DNA of 64,000 nucleotides from Bog-473 sp049513455 (GTDB lineage Bacteria; Actinomycetota; Acidimicrobiia; Acidimicrobiales; RAAP-2), in assembly GCA_049513455.1 (NCBI GenBank), contig JBEKWB010000025.1:1-64000 (forward strand), written 5' to 3'. Both the position numbers and the translations under genes were made by a program. The number at the start of each line of letters is the position of its first letter. The stretch's first letter is position 1. The notes under the pieces were generated by a model that saw only the letters and a program-made list of their open reading frames with translations, had not been told where the DNA came from and searched no databases. Of this stretch, positions 15,777 through 23,600 are shown one piece after another.

Positions 15777-16394
15777 GTGAGCTTCTACGGGGACAAGGTG
15801 CTACCCCGGCTCCAAGACAAAGCAATGAATCGTCAAGGAATCCGCGAAGTGCGGGCCCGGGTCTGCGCCGGGCTCACGGGAAAGGTTCTCGAGATCGGGT
15901 TCGGGACCGGATTGAACGTTCGCTACTACCCGCCGGAGGTGACGACCGTTCTGGCGGTCGAGCCCTCCCGGGCCTGCATGCGGCTCGCTGCGCCACGGAT
16001 CTCCTCATCAAACACAGTGGTCGAGCATGCCGGTCTGACCGGCGAGCATCTCGACCTCCCTTCGGAGGAGATCGACGTCGCCCTCTCCACGTGGACCCTG
16101 TGCACAATTCCCGATCTGTCTGCGGCATTGGGGGAGGTACGGCGCGTGTTGAAGCCGGGAGGCACCTTCCATTTCGTGGAGCACGGCCACGCCCCCGACG
16201 CCAAGACGGCGCGCTGGCAACACCGACTCGATCCACTCAACCAAAGGCTCGCCGGAGGGTGTCATCTCACTCGGCGTATTTCCGAGTCGGTCGAGCAAGC
16301 AGGCTTCGAGTTGGAGCACCTCGACAGGTACTACTGCGAAGGCGAGCCGAAGCCGTGGGGGTATACCTACGAAGGTCGAGCCGTGAAGATCTGA
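15777..16394 (+). CDS. Class I SAM-dependent methyltransferase
   Basis: A 205-residue Methyltransf_11-type enzyme. Motif I is VLEIGFGTGLNVRYYP, the acidic strand-2 residue is in AVEPSRA, motif post-I is STWTLCTIPD, and FHFVEHGHAPD follows. The second half (KTARWQHRLDPLNQRLAGG ending in GFELEHLDRYY) resembles the METTL7/phospholipid-methyltransferase-like group. The substrate is unknown. The GTG start follows GAGGGAG. It lies in the accessory stretch of small, unrelated genes. Confidence 0.83.
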   Translation: MSFYGDKVLPRLQDKAMNRQGIREVRARVCAGLTGKVLEIGFGTGLNVRYYPPEVTTVLAVEPSRACMRLAAPRISSSNTVVEHAGLTGEHLDLPSEEIDVALSTWTLCTIPDLSAALGEVRRVLKPGGTFHFVEHGHAPDAKTARWQHRLDPLNQRLAGGCHLTRRISESVEQAGFELEHLDRYYCEGEPKPWGYTYEGRAVKI

Positions 16395-16536
16395 CCGGGT
16401 GAAAGCGGGACTGGGAAGGAGGGCTTCGCCCTTTGCGACACGCGTGGAACGGGCGATGATTTGTGCGGCTGTCATACGTCATCCCGTGGGACCGCGGACT
16501 GACCGAGTCGGCGGACTGACCAATTGGAGGAACCTC

Positions 16537-16893
16537 GTGGATGCATCCGAAATGGACGATGCGGTCAGGAGCTATATCGACGCAATAGCACCAGAGCACC
16601 GCCCACTCTTCGACCGGCTTGATCGATTGGTTCTGCGGCAGCACCCTGAGGCAGACCGGGTGCTGTCCTACAAGATGCCGACCTACAAAGTTGGCCCGCG
16701 CCGCCTCCACGTCGGCGTCTGGAAGCACGGCCTTTCGCTCTACGGCTGGCAACAGGGCGAGGAAACCGAGTTCTCATCGCGGCATCCCGGAGCAAGGACG
16801 AGCAAGGGGACGATACGCCTCAGCCCCGAGGTGGCTGCCACCGTATCGGATGACGAACTGGCGGGACTCGTCCGCGCCGCCCTGGACGATTGA
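16537..16893 (+). CDS. DUF1801 (YdhG-like) protein
   Basis: A 118-residue DUF1801 protein: DDAVRSYIDAIAPEHRPLFDRLDRL, the typical VLSYKMPTYKVG turn, GVWKHGLSLYGWQ and a C-terminal helical DELAGLVRAALDD. The family has a frataxin/YdhG-like fold and has been linked to iron handling, but the function is not settled. GTG 16537 is preferred because GGAGG (16526-16530) is 6 bases before it; the frame is open further upstream without a ribosome site. Confidence 0.78.
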   Translation: MDASEMDDAVRSYIDAIAPEHRPLFDRLDRLVLRQHPEADRVLSYKMPTYKVGPRRLHVGVWKHGLSLYGWQQGEETEFSSRHPGARTSKGTIRLSPEVAATVSDDELAGLVRAALDD

Positions 16894-16960
16894 GGCCCTG
16901 CCGCGGCTGCGAGTCCCGCGTTGTCGTGAGCCCGCCCGTCCATCACGCGAAACTTTCCGC

Positions 16961-17173
16961 GTGGATCTGGGCTCGAAACTCCAGCTGAAGAACGGACAGC
17001 GAGTAACGGGGGTCCTGGTTCCCGAATCGGTCGCACCCGCAAAGTCGGGTCAGCTGGGAACCGACTTGAATCGGGATTCTCTGGCGGCGCTCTTGTCGGT
17101 TGGCGGGATCCAGCCCGTTCGCCAAATCGCACTCGATACTGTGTGGTCCGCACTCCGGTTCCGTCCCGCGTGA
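16961..17173 (+). pseudogene. Internally deleted DUF3052-like remnant
   Basis: A 70-residue open frame whose first 19 residues (LGSKLQLKNGQRVTGVLV) look like the N-terminus, and whose last 45 (KSGQLGTDLNRDSLAALL ... VRQIALDTVWSALRFRP) look like the C-terminus, of a DUF3052-like protein normally about 120-150 residues long. The middle, about 60 residues, is missing in frame. There is no clear ribosome site before the GTG. I read it as a deletion remnant; it might still be translated as a mini-protein. The rest of 16894-17218 shows nothing else. Confidence 0.5.
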
Positions 17174-17218
17174 GCAATGATGGTCGGGGGCAGGACGCAA
17201 AGGGACCATGGGGACACG

Positions 17219-17458
17219 ATGGCCGACGACATCAATGACCTTGTACTGGACCTCCTGGAGTGGTTGGGCTCCGGAGCGCGCCCGTACTCCGAGGTGCTCG
17301 ATGCGTGGCGGACGTCGTGTCCGCGTCTTCCCATCTGGGAGGAGGCCAATGACCGCGGCTTCGTCGAGCGGGTCAACGAGCCAGGGCGCGGCCAGTTCGT
17401 TGCGATTTCCGAGGTCGGGACCGAGCATTTGCGGAGGGCGCGGCGGTTCAACGGTTGA
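17219..17458 (+). CDS. Small winged-helix-like hypothetical protein
   Basis: A 79-residue protein: MADDINDLVLDLLEWLGSG, RPYSEVLDAWRTSCPRLPIW EEA and a C-terminal GQFVAISEVGTEHLRRAR. The order helix-helix-helix-wing, with a final GTEHLR turn, resembles small winged-helix DNA-binding proteins. Homologues are often labelled 3-phosphoglycerate dehydrogenase in databases, which the sequence does not support. ATG 17219 is chosen over 17177 because the conserved part starts there, though no strong ribosome site precedes it. Confidence 0.62.
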   Translation: MADDINDLVLDLLEWLGSGARPYSEVLDAWRTSCPRLPIWEEANDRGFVERVNEPGRGQFVAISEVGTEHLRRARRFNG

Positions 17459-17486
17459 CCTCGGACGGTGCGGCTAGGGGGCGGCG

Positions 17487-18473
17487 ATGGCAACGGAACT
17501 CGAGGAAGTGAGGCCCGCCGTCCTCGGGAGCTGGCCGACTCCCCTCGAGGCCGCGCCCCAGCTGGCGCGTGCGCTCGGTCTCGGTGTCACCGATCTCTGG
17601 GTCAAGCGCGATGACCTCACCGGACTGGGTGGCGGGGGCAACAAGGTACGCAAGCTGGAGTGGCTTTGCGGCGCGGCCCTGGCTCGGGGCGCGGACACGT
17701 TGGTCACCTGCGGCGCTCGCCAGAGCAATCACGCCCGATTGACCGCTGCCGCGGGCGCACGACTTGGGCTCCGCGTTGTCCTCGTGCTGGCCGGATCCGC
17801 TCGCGACCCTGGGGACGGCAACGTCGCACTCGACGGTCTGTTGGGCGCGTCGGTGGTGTGGGCCGGAGACGTTGCCCACGAGGCTCTTGATCCCCTGGCG
17901 TCGGACATCCTCGATCAACTGCGCCAAAAGGGCGCACGACCCGAGCTCATCCCGTACGGGGGATCCAGCGTGCTGGGCGCACGTGGCTATGTCGCATGTG
18001 GGCGCGAACTGCTGCACCAGGCTCCGGACCTCGTGACCGTCGTCACCGCCCTCGGGTCAGGTGGCACGATGGCGGGACTCGTCCATGCGCTGGGAGCCGG
18101 GCGCGTGCTTGGCGTGGACTGCGGTGCGATCGAGCAACCGGCCGAGACCGTGCGGACGTTGGTGGGGGGTCTCGCTGGCGCGGCTCCGGATCCGACCGCA
18201 TTGAGGATCCGGCTCGACCATGTCGGCGCAGGGTATGCCGTGCTCACCGAGCCGGTGATGGCCGCCCTGACGTTGGCCGCTCGCGCGGAGGGCCTCATTC
18301 TGGACCCGATCTACACCGGACGGGCCCTGGCCGGCCTGATGAGCGCGGTCGCAGAGGACGAGATCAAGCCCGGTGAGCGCACCATTCTCCTGCACAGTGG
18401 CGGGCTCCCCGGCCTGTTCGGTCATCCCGGTGCTGTCGCGCGCTCCGTGGGGGCGTTGACGGAGTTCTCGTGA
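17487..18473 (+). CDS. D-cysteine desulfhydrase / ACC deaminase-family PLP enzyme
   Basis: A 328-residue fold-type II PLP enzyme. The PLP lysine is K53 in GGGGNKVRKLEWL, followed by TCGARQSNHARLTAAAGARLG (substrate Ser/Asn/His) and the phosphate-binding ALGSGGTMAGLVHALG. C-terminally, LDPIYTGRALAGL and LHSGGLPGLFG match D-cysteine desulfhydrase. It would convert D-cysteine to pyruvate, H2S and ammonia, or deaminate ACC; the sequence alone does not decide. It overlaps the next gene by 4 bases. Confidence 0.82.
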   Translation: MATELEEVRPAVLGSWPTPLEAAPQLARALGLGVTDLWVKRDDLTGLGGGGNKVRKLEWLCGAALARGADTLVTCGARQSNHARLTAAAGARLGLRVVLVLAGSARDPGDGNVALDGLLGASVVWAGDVAHEALDPLASDILDQLRQKGARPELIPYGGSSVLGARGYVACGRELLHQAPDLVTVVTALGSGGTMAGLVHALGAGRVLGVDCGAIEQPAETVRTLVGGLAGAAPDPTALRIRLDHVGAGYAVLTEPVMAALTLAARAEGLILDPIYTGRALAGLMSAVAEDEIKPGERTILLHSGGLPGLFGHPGAVARSVGALTEFS

Positions 18474-18790
18474 GCACGGCGGACGGGTTTCGGGGTGTCC
18501 TCCGAGCGCTCATTCGACCGAAGGTTCTCCGAACCTGTCGGGAATGTGCATTCGAGTGGAAGGTGCCCAGGTACTACGCCAGGCCGCAGGTCCGGGTGGC
18601 CCTCACGGCAAAATCGAGAAGTCCGCTCACGAGCAGGCGGGCGCGGGAGTCGGCCGCGCGGCGGAGCGAGGAGATCGCGGACGTGGGCACGGCCTACGGC
18701 CACTGCCCGCGTTGTGGAAAGGAGAGGTTCTCCCAGCGTCGCCTTTGGGTCCAGTCGAAGGTCGTGTATCTCGGCATCGAGCGCTACTGA
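18470..18790 (+). CDS. Small zinc-ribbon-like hypothetical protein with CRECAFEW motif
   Basis: A 106-residue unknown protein. It has two CxxC pairs, TCRECAFEWKVP (about residue 25) and HCPRCGKERF (about 85), which could form a split zinc ribbon, and a strongly basic middle (SRRARESAARRSEE). The GTG start overlaps the stop of the PLP enzyme gene, so it is co-translated. The CRECAFEW string appears again at the start of the DinB-like gene 0.4 kb downstream. It may bind nucleic acid, but this is inference. Confidence 0.6.
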   Translation: MSTADGFRGVLRALIRPKVLRTCRECAFEWKVPRYYARPQVRVALTAKSRSPLTSRRARESAARRSEEIADVGTAYGHCPRCGKERFSQRRLWVQSKVVYLGIERY

Positions 18791-18816
18791 TCCAACGGGT
18801 GAGACGAGCGCCACAG

Positions 18817-18909
18817 ATGCCATACTCGCTTGATGCGGATCCCGTCCCACCGGATGCGGCCGACACCTTGGAGGATTTCGTGTCGCTGCTGCCGATTCCG
18901 CCATACTGA
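18817..18909 (+). CDS. Possible 30-residue micro-protein
   Basis: A short open frame, MPYSLDADPVPPDAADTLEDF and then VSLLPIPPY, acidic and proline-rich. It fills most of the gap between two genes and ends 20 bases before the next start, but has no clear ribosome site. It may be real, a leader peptide, or chance. Confidence 0.2.
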   Translation: MPYSLDADPVPPDAADTLEDFVSLLPIPPY

Positions 18910-18929
18910 GACGTCGAAGGGAGACATAC

Positions 18930-19481
18930 GTGGGTGCGCCAGGCCCGTACACCGAGACGTGGGGCCCTGATCGCTTCGGGGATCCGTGCCGCGAATGCGC
19001 GTTCGAATGGTCGTTGACCAGTGAGCAGGCGATCGCATCCGTGATGGGGACTCCCGACTCCTATGCGGGCATCATCGGGTCGGCCGATGGCTCGCTCCGC
19101 CACCCGGACCTCGACTGGACCGTGGGCGCGTACGTCTGCCACGTCGCCGACAACTTGCACATCTGGGCCCAGTGGCTCGCCGGGGCGGCACTCGCAGGGG
19201 AGGCGAGTGTGCCCGGCTACGAGGAGCGACTGCTCGGAGACGCACGTTTCTATTCGCGGGTGCCGGTGGGTGGCGCCCTGTGGCAACTACGGCAAGCCAC
19301 GCACCCGTGGCACGAGGCGGTCACCGTTGCGCTGGCGCACAATGTCGTCTTGGCGCACGAGAGCCGTGGCCCCCAATCGGTCAATGACGTCGTGCGGAGC
19401 AACGCGCACGATGCCTTTCACCACGGATGGGACATCCGCCGGATACTCGAGTACACCGGCACCACGTCGTTCAGCTCCTGA
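18930..19481 (+). CDS. DinB-like protein with N-terminal CRECAFEW motif
   Basis: A 183-residue protein. The first 30 residues carry DPCRECAFEW; the rest is a four-helix DinB/YfiT-type pattern: TVGAYVCHVADNLHIWAQWLAG, WHEAVTVALAHN and a final HDAFHHGWDIRRIL with clustered His/Asp for metal binding. DinB-fold proteins are often thiol-dependent transferases (mycothiol or bacillithiol), which fits an actinobacterium, but the substrate is unknown. GAAGGGAG lies 6 bases before the GTG. Its 3' end overlaps the convergent DJ-1 gene by 11 bases. Confidence 0.65.
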   Translation: MGAPGPYTETWGPDRFGDPCRECAFEWSLTSEQAIASVMGTPDSYAGIIGSADGSLRHPDLDWTVGAYVCHVADNLHIWAQWLAGAALAGEASVPGYEERLLGDARFYSRVPVGGALWQLRQATHPWHEAVTVALAHNVVLAHESRGPQSVNDVVRSNAHDAFHHGWDIRRILEYTGTTSFSS

Positions 19482-20121
19482 GCCTGGCGTACTCGGCCAC
19501 CCGGGCGACGACGGGCGGGGAGGATTTGGCCGGTGAGCCCGAATCGAACGGGGGCTGCGGGTCGTACTCGATCATCAACTGGGCCGCCTCGGCCGCGGTG
19601 CGGTCGACCAGTAGCTCGACCAGGCGCAATGCCATGTCGATACCGCTCGAGACGCCGGCGGCCGTGACGAGCCGTTGATCCAGGTGTTCGACCACACGTT
19701 GCGCGGTGGGTACGGCGCCGTGGGCGGCGAGCTCGTCGTAGCACGCCCAGTGCGTCGTGGAGGTCAGGTCTTTCAACAGCCCGGCGGCGCCGAGCACCAG
19801 TGAGCCGGTGCACACCGACGTGGTGAACCGGGTGGTCCTGTGGGCCTGGCGTACCCACTCCACGACCATTTCGTCGTGCTGGAGGGGTCGGGTACCGACC
19901 CCTCCGGGAAAGACGAGGACGTCGGGTTCGCTCAGTTCGGCGAACGTCGCGTCGGCCATCATGCCGAGCATGCCGTTCTCGCTGCGGTACTCGCCCCGCC
20001 GCTCTCCGACGAAGACGACGTCGATGAACGGGATGCGCTGGAGCACCTCATAGGGCCCAACGGCATCGAGCGCGGTGAATTTCTCGAAGAGGGGGATGGC
20101 GGCGGTGAGCGTGGGGGTCAT
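19471..20121 (-). CDS. DJ-1/PfpI-family protein
   Basis: A 216-residue DJ-1/PfpI-fold protein. The nucleophile elbow is TTSVCTGSLVLGAAGLL with the reactive Cys, preceded by the acidic pair partner near the N-terminus (PYEVLQRIP) and VLVFPGGVGT. A THWACYDELAAHG stretch matches the isonitrile hydratase/GlxA-type subgroup. It starts inside the stop of the GlxA-type regulator gene (ATGA overlap), so the enzyme-like protein and its regulator are coupled. The substrate is unknown. Confidence 0.85.
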   Translation of the reverse strand: MTPTLTAAIPLFEKFTALDAVGPYEVLQRIPFIDVVFVGERRGEYRSENGMLGMMADATFAELSEPDVLVFPGGVGTRPLQHDEMVVEWVRQAHRTTRFTTSVCTGSLVLGAAGLLKDLTSTTHWACYDELAAHGAVPTAQRVVEHLDQRLVTAAGVSSGIDMALRLVELLVDRTAAEAAQLMIEYDPQPPFDSGSPAKSSPPVVARVAEYARLRS

Positions 20122-21110
20122 GCGGATGTCCTTTCCCGGGCCACCGTGCGGAAGCGACGGCGGTAGGCGTCCGGTGAGACGCCGAGGCGGCGTTGTGTGA
20201 CCCGGCGCAGTGATTCGGCGGTGCCGAATCCGCAGCGGGCGGCGATCACGTCGAGGGTGTCGTTGGTCGTCTCGAGCTCGCGGCGCGCCGCCTCCAGGCG
20301 CACGCGCTCGACGAACTTGCCGGGGGTTTCGCCCACTTCGGTGCTGAACACGCGCGTGAAGTGGCGCAGGCTCATGGCTGCCGCGGCGGCGAGGACGGGG
20401 ACCCGGTGGTCGCCGCCGGGCGCGGCCTCGACCAATGCCTGCACGGCCCGGACGGTCGAGCGCTCGGCGCGCCGCACCCACACAGGGGAGGCGAACTGCG
20501 TCTGGCCGCCCGGTCGATGGAGGAACATCACCAACCAGCGGGCCACCGTCTGGGACACGTCGACGCCGAGGTCCTCCTGCACCAGGGCGAGCGCCAGATC
20601 TATGCCGGCCGTGACCCCCGCACTGGTCCAGTATTTGCCGTCTTTGATGTAGATGGGGTCCGGATCGACCGAGACGTCCGGGAACTCGGCCTCCAGGCGC
20701 GTGGCGTTGGCCCAGTGGGTGGTGACCCGGCGGCCACCGAGGAGGCCGGCCTCGGCGGCGAGAAACGCGCCCGTGCAGACCGTGGTCACCCGCCGGCAGG
20801 TGGGTGCGACCGTCCTGATCCACGAGATGAGCTGCGCGTCGTGACGAGCCGTGCGGATCCCGTTCCCGCCGGCGATGACCAAGGTGTCGATCGGCTCGTT
20901 GGGGTCGGGGAGCCGAACGGTGCACAGGGCGATCCCGCTCTCGGTTTTGACCGGTTGCCCGTCTGTCGAGGCGAGTGTCACGCGGTACCCCTCGTCCGGG
21001 CCGAGTGCGCGGGCCGTCCGCGTCGCTCCGGCGAAGACCTCGATCGGGCCCACCGCATCGAGGGGCTGCACCCCGGGGAAGGCCACGACGACCACGTGGC
21101 GCGTGCTCAT
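20118..21110 (-). CDS. GlxA-type transcription regulator (DJ-1 domain plus AraC HTH)
   Basis: A 330-residue regulator. The N-terminal DJ-1-like sensor domain (residues about 1-180) keeps VTTVCTGAFLAAEAGLL and TTHWANATRLEAEFP; the C-terminal AraC part has two helix-turn-helix units (SLRHFTRVFSTEVGETPGKF and VIAARCGFGTAESLRRVTQR). The start at 21110 is preferred to 21137 because AGGATGG lies just before it and the DJ-1 strand begins there. It probably controls the downstream DJ-1 gene, with which it overlaps by 4 bases. Confidence 0.87.
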   Translation of the reverse strand: MSTRHVVVVAFPGVQPLDAVGPIEVFAGATRTARALGPDEGYRVTLASTDGQPVKTESGIALCTVRLPDPNEPIDTLVIAGGNGIRTARHDAQLISWIRTVAPTCRRVTTVCTGAFLAAEAGLLGGRRVTTHWANATRLEAEFPDVSVDPDPIYIKDGKYWTSAGVTAGIDLALALVQEDLGVDVSQTVARWLVMFLHRPGGQTQFASPVWVRRAERSTVRAVQALVEAAPGGDHRVPVLAAAAAMSLRHFTRVFSTEVGETPGKFVERVRLEAARRELETTNDTLDVIAARCGFGTAESLRRVTQRRLGVSPDAYRRRFRTVARERTSA

Positions 21111-21211
21111 GAAGCCATCCTGCGGCAGCGGGCTCATGGCGTCAATGCCATAGTTCCCACATTTCGTGCCATCAGGGCCGACAGAAGCTCCGGCAACCCT
21201 TCGGGGACTGT

Positions 21212-21604
21212 TCAGGAGGTGCGGGACCGGCGGGTGCCCCGGGCGCGCACCCAGGCCAGGAGGTCGCCCTGGTCGGCCCGGGAGACCGTGCCGGTGAGGA
21301 TGTCCTCGCGGTCGGTCGAGGCCTCCTTGGATATCTCGGCCCGCAGCACGTCCCCGATGGCCGCCGGCCGGAGGTACTCGACGAGCACCGAGGAGACGAT
21401 GCCCGAATGATCGTCATCGTTGGCGGCGGCCGCCACCGCGGCGCCGGCGACGGCGTAGAACACGGCGCCGTGCACGGTCCCATGAGGATTGGCGTGATGC
21501 CGGTCGGTTTGCAGGGTGGCCACGGCGTGGCCGGGACCGAGGCGTTCGACCCCGATCCCCAGCAGCGCGGCGAACTCGTCTTTCTTGGGCCCCGACGCCG
21601 TCAC
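21212..21604 (-). CDS. Hotdog-fold thioesterase (PaaI-like)
   Basis: A 130-residue hotdog protein. The central helix segment HANPHGTVHGAVFYAVAGAAV is the PaaI-type active-site region (catalytic Asn/His loop then helix), followed by strands SSVLVEYLRPAAIGDVL and ILTGTVSRADQGDLLAWVRARG. It should hydrolyse an acyl-CoA, possibly aromatic. The start is GTG 21604, overlapping the stop of the FrhB-like gene as GTGA; the longer frame into that gene is not used. Confidence 0.8.
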   Translation of the reverse strand: MTASGPKKDEFAALLGIGVERLGPGHAVATLQTDRHHANPHGTVHGAVFYAVAGAAVAAAANDDDHSGIVSSVLVEYLRPAAIGDVLRAEISKEASTDREDILTGTVSRADQGDLLAWVRARGTRRSRTS

Positions 21605-22728
21605 GCCGTCGGCGCGGGCAGGCGGCCCGGCATGGGTACCGCCGTGGCCGGCCAACGCTTGCGGCTCACCCGGCTCAGGCGATTGAGCAGGGTGACGGCG
21701 CCCGGGTCATCCTCAATTGGGCGCGTCTCGATGACGCCGGCGGCCTCCATGTCGTTGAAGATGTCCTCGCCCCGCTCTGTGCGCAGAAGCGTCAGGGTCC
21801 AGTCGCCGAAGGCGCCGATACCGCCCGTGGAGATGTCCGCGTGTTCGGCCGCGAAATCGGGGCAGCTCTTGCACCCCTCGCGGGTCCACCCGTGAGCCTC
21901 CTTGAGGGGGATCTCGTGGTACGCCCCGTCTTTCATCCAGACCTGGAAGACACCCTTGATGTTCATTTTGACGATATCGGCCCGGGCCAGGCCGTACTTG
22001 GCCTCGAAGAGCTCGGGGAAGATGGCGTCGTCGAAGGTCTTGGAGCACAAGAGGCCGATGGAGAGCGTGAAGCGCCGAGCGATCTTGCCGGCCTTGCGGG
22101 CCGCCATGACCGGAGGCGCCGACGCCTGACAGCCCATGCCCACCAGGGCGATGCGCTCGGCCCCGCCTTCGATGGCCTGGCTATAGGCCAGTGGATTGGC
22201 GGAGTAGGTGTAGCGCGATCCCGCCGTCGCCAGCACGTCTTCCTTCGTCCAGGCCACCTGGGGAATTGCCTTCCACGTGGAGCCGTCACCTTCGAGGCCC
22301 GAGACCAGGGCGGCGTCGATCAGATCGTGCTCGAAAGCCCAGATCAAGAGGGCGGAGACGAGGCCGCCATCCTGTCCGATGCCCTGCACCTCGAGGTCGG
22401 TGGCGCGGGCCAGCACGGTACGTCGCGCGATACCGGCCACTTCTTCGTCGGTGCGCGGGCGCCCGAACAGATGGTTCTCGATGTCCGGTTCCCAGGTGCG
22501 AAAACGGGGGCAGGCCCGGGTGCACAGGGTGCATCCCTTCTCGCCGTGGGTGCAGTTGTCGGTCCCGCCGTCGGCCAGGACGTGAAAGGGCTTGTAGTGC
22601 CCGTCGGCGTCGTCGTACTCGAGGACGTCGTAGGGGCAGGCGATGACGCAGGCCGAACATCCGGTGCAGAGTCCGGACGTCACGACCTCGGTGAAGAGCT
22701 CTTTCCACTGTGGCTTCTCGGGTGGCAT
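21601..22728 (-). CDS. FrhB-like iron-sulfur flavoprotein (F420 hydrogenase/dehydrogenase beta subunit family)
   Basis: A 375-residue protein. It starts with a ferredoxin-like cluster motif, GLCTGCSACVIACPYDVLEY, and a second cysteine group GCTLCTRACPRF, followed by the FrhB N and C domains (QDGGLVSALLIWA, GMGCQASAPPV, LGLLCSKTFD-like SIGLLCSKTFD, and CKSCPDFAAEHADIS). Such proteins carry FAD and Fe-S and often use F420, which Acidimicrobiia make. The start has no Shine-Dalgarno; TATGGT lies 6 bases upstream, suggesting a leaderless mRNA. It is coupled to the thioesterase gene. Confidence 0.82.
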   Translation of the reverse strand: MPPEKPQWKELFTEVVTSGLCTGCSACVIACPYDVLEYDDADGHYKPFHVLADGGTDNCTHGEKGCTLCTRACPRFRTWEPDIENHLFGRPRTDEEVAGIARRTVLARATDLEVQGIGQDGGLVSALLIWAFEHDLIDAALVSGLEGDGSTWKAIPQVAWTKEDVLATAGSRYTYSANPLAYSQAIEGGAERIALVGMGCQASAPPVMAARKAGKIARRFTLSIGLLCSKTFDDAIFPELFEAKYGLARADIVKMNIKGVFQVWMKDGAYHEIPLKEAHGWTREGCKSCPDFAAEHADISTGGIGAFGDWTLTLLRTERGEDIFNDMEAAGVIETRPIEDDPGAVTLLNRLSRVSRKRWPATAVPMPGRLPAPTA

Positions 22729-22734
22729 TGGCCC

Positions 22735-22770
22735 ACCATATTCTGCGGCCGGCCGTCGGTCCGGTACCGT
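22735..22770. promoter_or_regulatory. Divergent leaderless promoters (frhB-like / fpg-like)
   Basis: On the - strand TATGGT (22740-22735) ends 6 bases before ATG 22728. On the + strand TACCGT (22765-22770) ends 7 bases before GTG 22778. Neither start has a ribosome site. The two start codons are separated by only 49 bases. Confidence 0.55.
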
Positions 22771-22777
22771 CGGCAGG

Positions 22778-23575
22778 GTGCCCGAAATTCTGGAGGTGGA
22801 GCTGTACCGAAGGTTGGCCGAGAAGGCGCTGTGGCGCACCATCGAGAAGGTCTGGATGCTCGATGCACGGTATGGACGGGGTGGCACGACCCCACGCCGC
22901 CTCCAGAGCGCGCTGGTCGGCCACGTCTTCACCGAGGCCAGGCGACGGGGCAAGCTCCTGCTTCTCGACACCGATGACGGCCCCACCCTGGGTATTCGCT
23001 TCGGGATGACCGGTGGGCTGGTGGTCGACAGTGTGGAGGCACTCGACCGCTTGCTCTACGGGCCGGGGGTGTTCGGCGATCAGTGGGTTCGCGCCTGCGT
23101 CACGTTCGCGGACGGGGGCCACCTCCTTCTCCACGACCCTCGCCGTTTCGGCTCACTGGAGCTGGCGCCTAACGAGGGTCGCCTCGGTCCCGACGGACTT
23201 ACCCTCACCCTGGCCGAACTCGGCGCCGCTCTGGCCGGCACGGCGGCGCGCGGGCCCCGGTCGGCGCCCCTCAAGGCCCAGCTGATGGATCAGGCGCGGG
23301 TGGCCGGGATCGGGAACCTGCTGGCTGACGAGATCCTCTGGCGGGCCGAGTTGGATCCCGGGCGACGGACCCCCCTCAGCAACGAGGAGTTGCGCGCCCT
23401 GCACAAGTCCCTGCGCGCCACCCTGCGCCAGCTCGGGCGCCAGGGAGGATCACACACGGGCGAGCTCATGGAGGAACGGCGGGCGGGCGGTCGCTGCCCC
23501 AAGGACGGAGCAGAACTCCAGGTGGCCACCGTCGGCGGGCGTACCACCTACTCCTGCCCGGTCCACCAGACGTAG
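22778..23575 (+). CDS. Fpg/Nei-family DNA glycosylase with altered zinc finger
   Basis: A 265-residue base-excision glycosylase/AP lyase. After start removal the catalytic Pro is in MPEILEVELYRR, and the conserved Lys is in RRRGKLLLL. The helix-2-turn-helix is LMDQARVAGIGNLLADEILW. The C-terminal finger is CPKDGAELQ ... TTYSCPVHQ, where the usual CxxC/CxxC has become C-x2-D and C-x2-H. It should remove oxidised bases. GTG 22778 directly encodes the required N-terminal Pro-Glu and lies at a leaderless promoter. Confidence 0.87.
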   Translation: MPEILEVELYRRLAEKALWRTIEKVWMLDARYGRGGTTPRRLQSALVGHVFTEARRRGKLLLLDTDDGPTLGIRFGMTGGLVVDSVEALDRLLYGPGVFGDQWVRACVTFADGGHLLLHDPRRFGSLELAPNEGRLGPDGLTLTLAELGAALAGTAARGPRSAPLKAQLMDQARVAGIGNLLADEILWRAELDPGRRTPLSNEELRALHKSLRATLRQLGRQGGSHTGELMEERRAGGRCPKDGAELQVATVGGRTTYSCPVHQT

Positions 23576-23600
23576 TCCGGACAGAGGCAGCCCGGCGCCA

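Noticed and set aside
19530..19560. tRNA T-arm-like string on the - strand
   Set aside because: It lies inside the DJ-1 coding sequence and no D-arm, anticodon arm or acceptor stem can be drawn around it.
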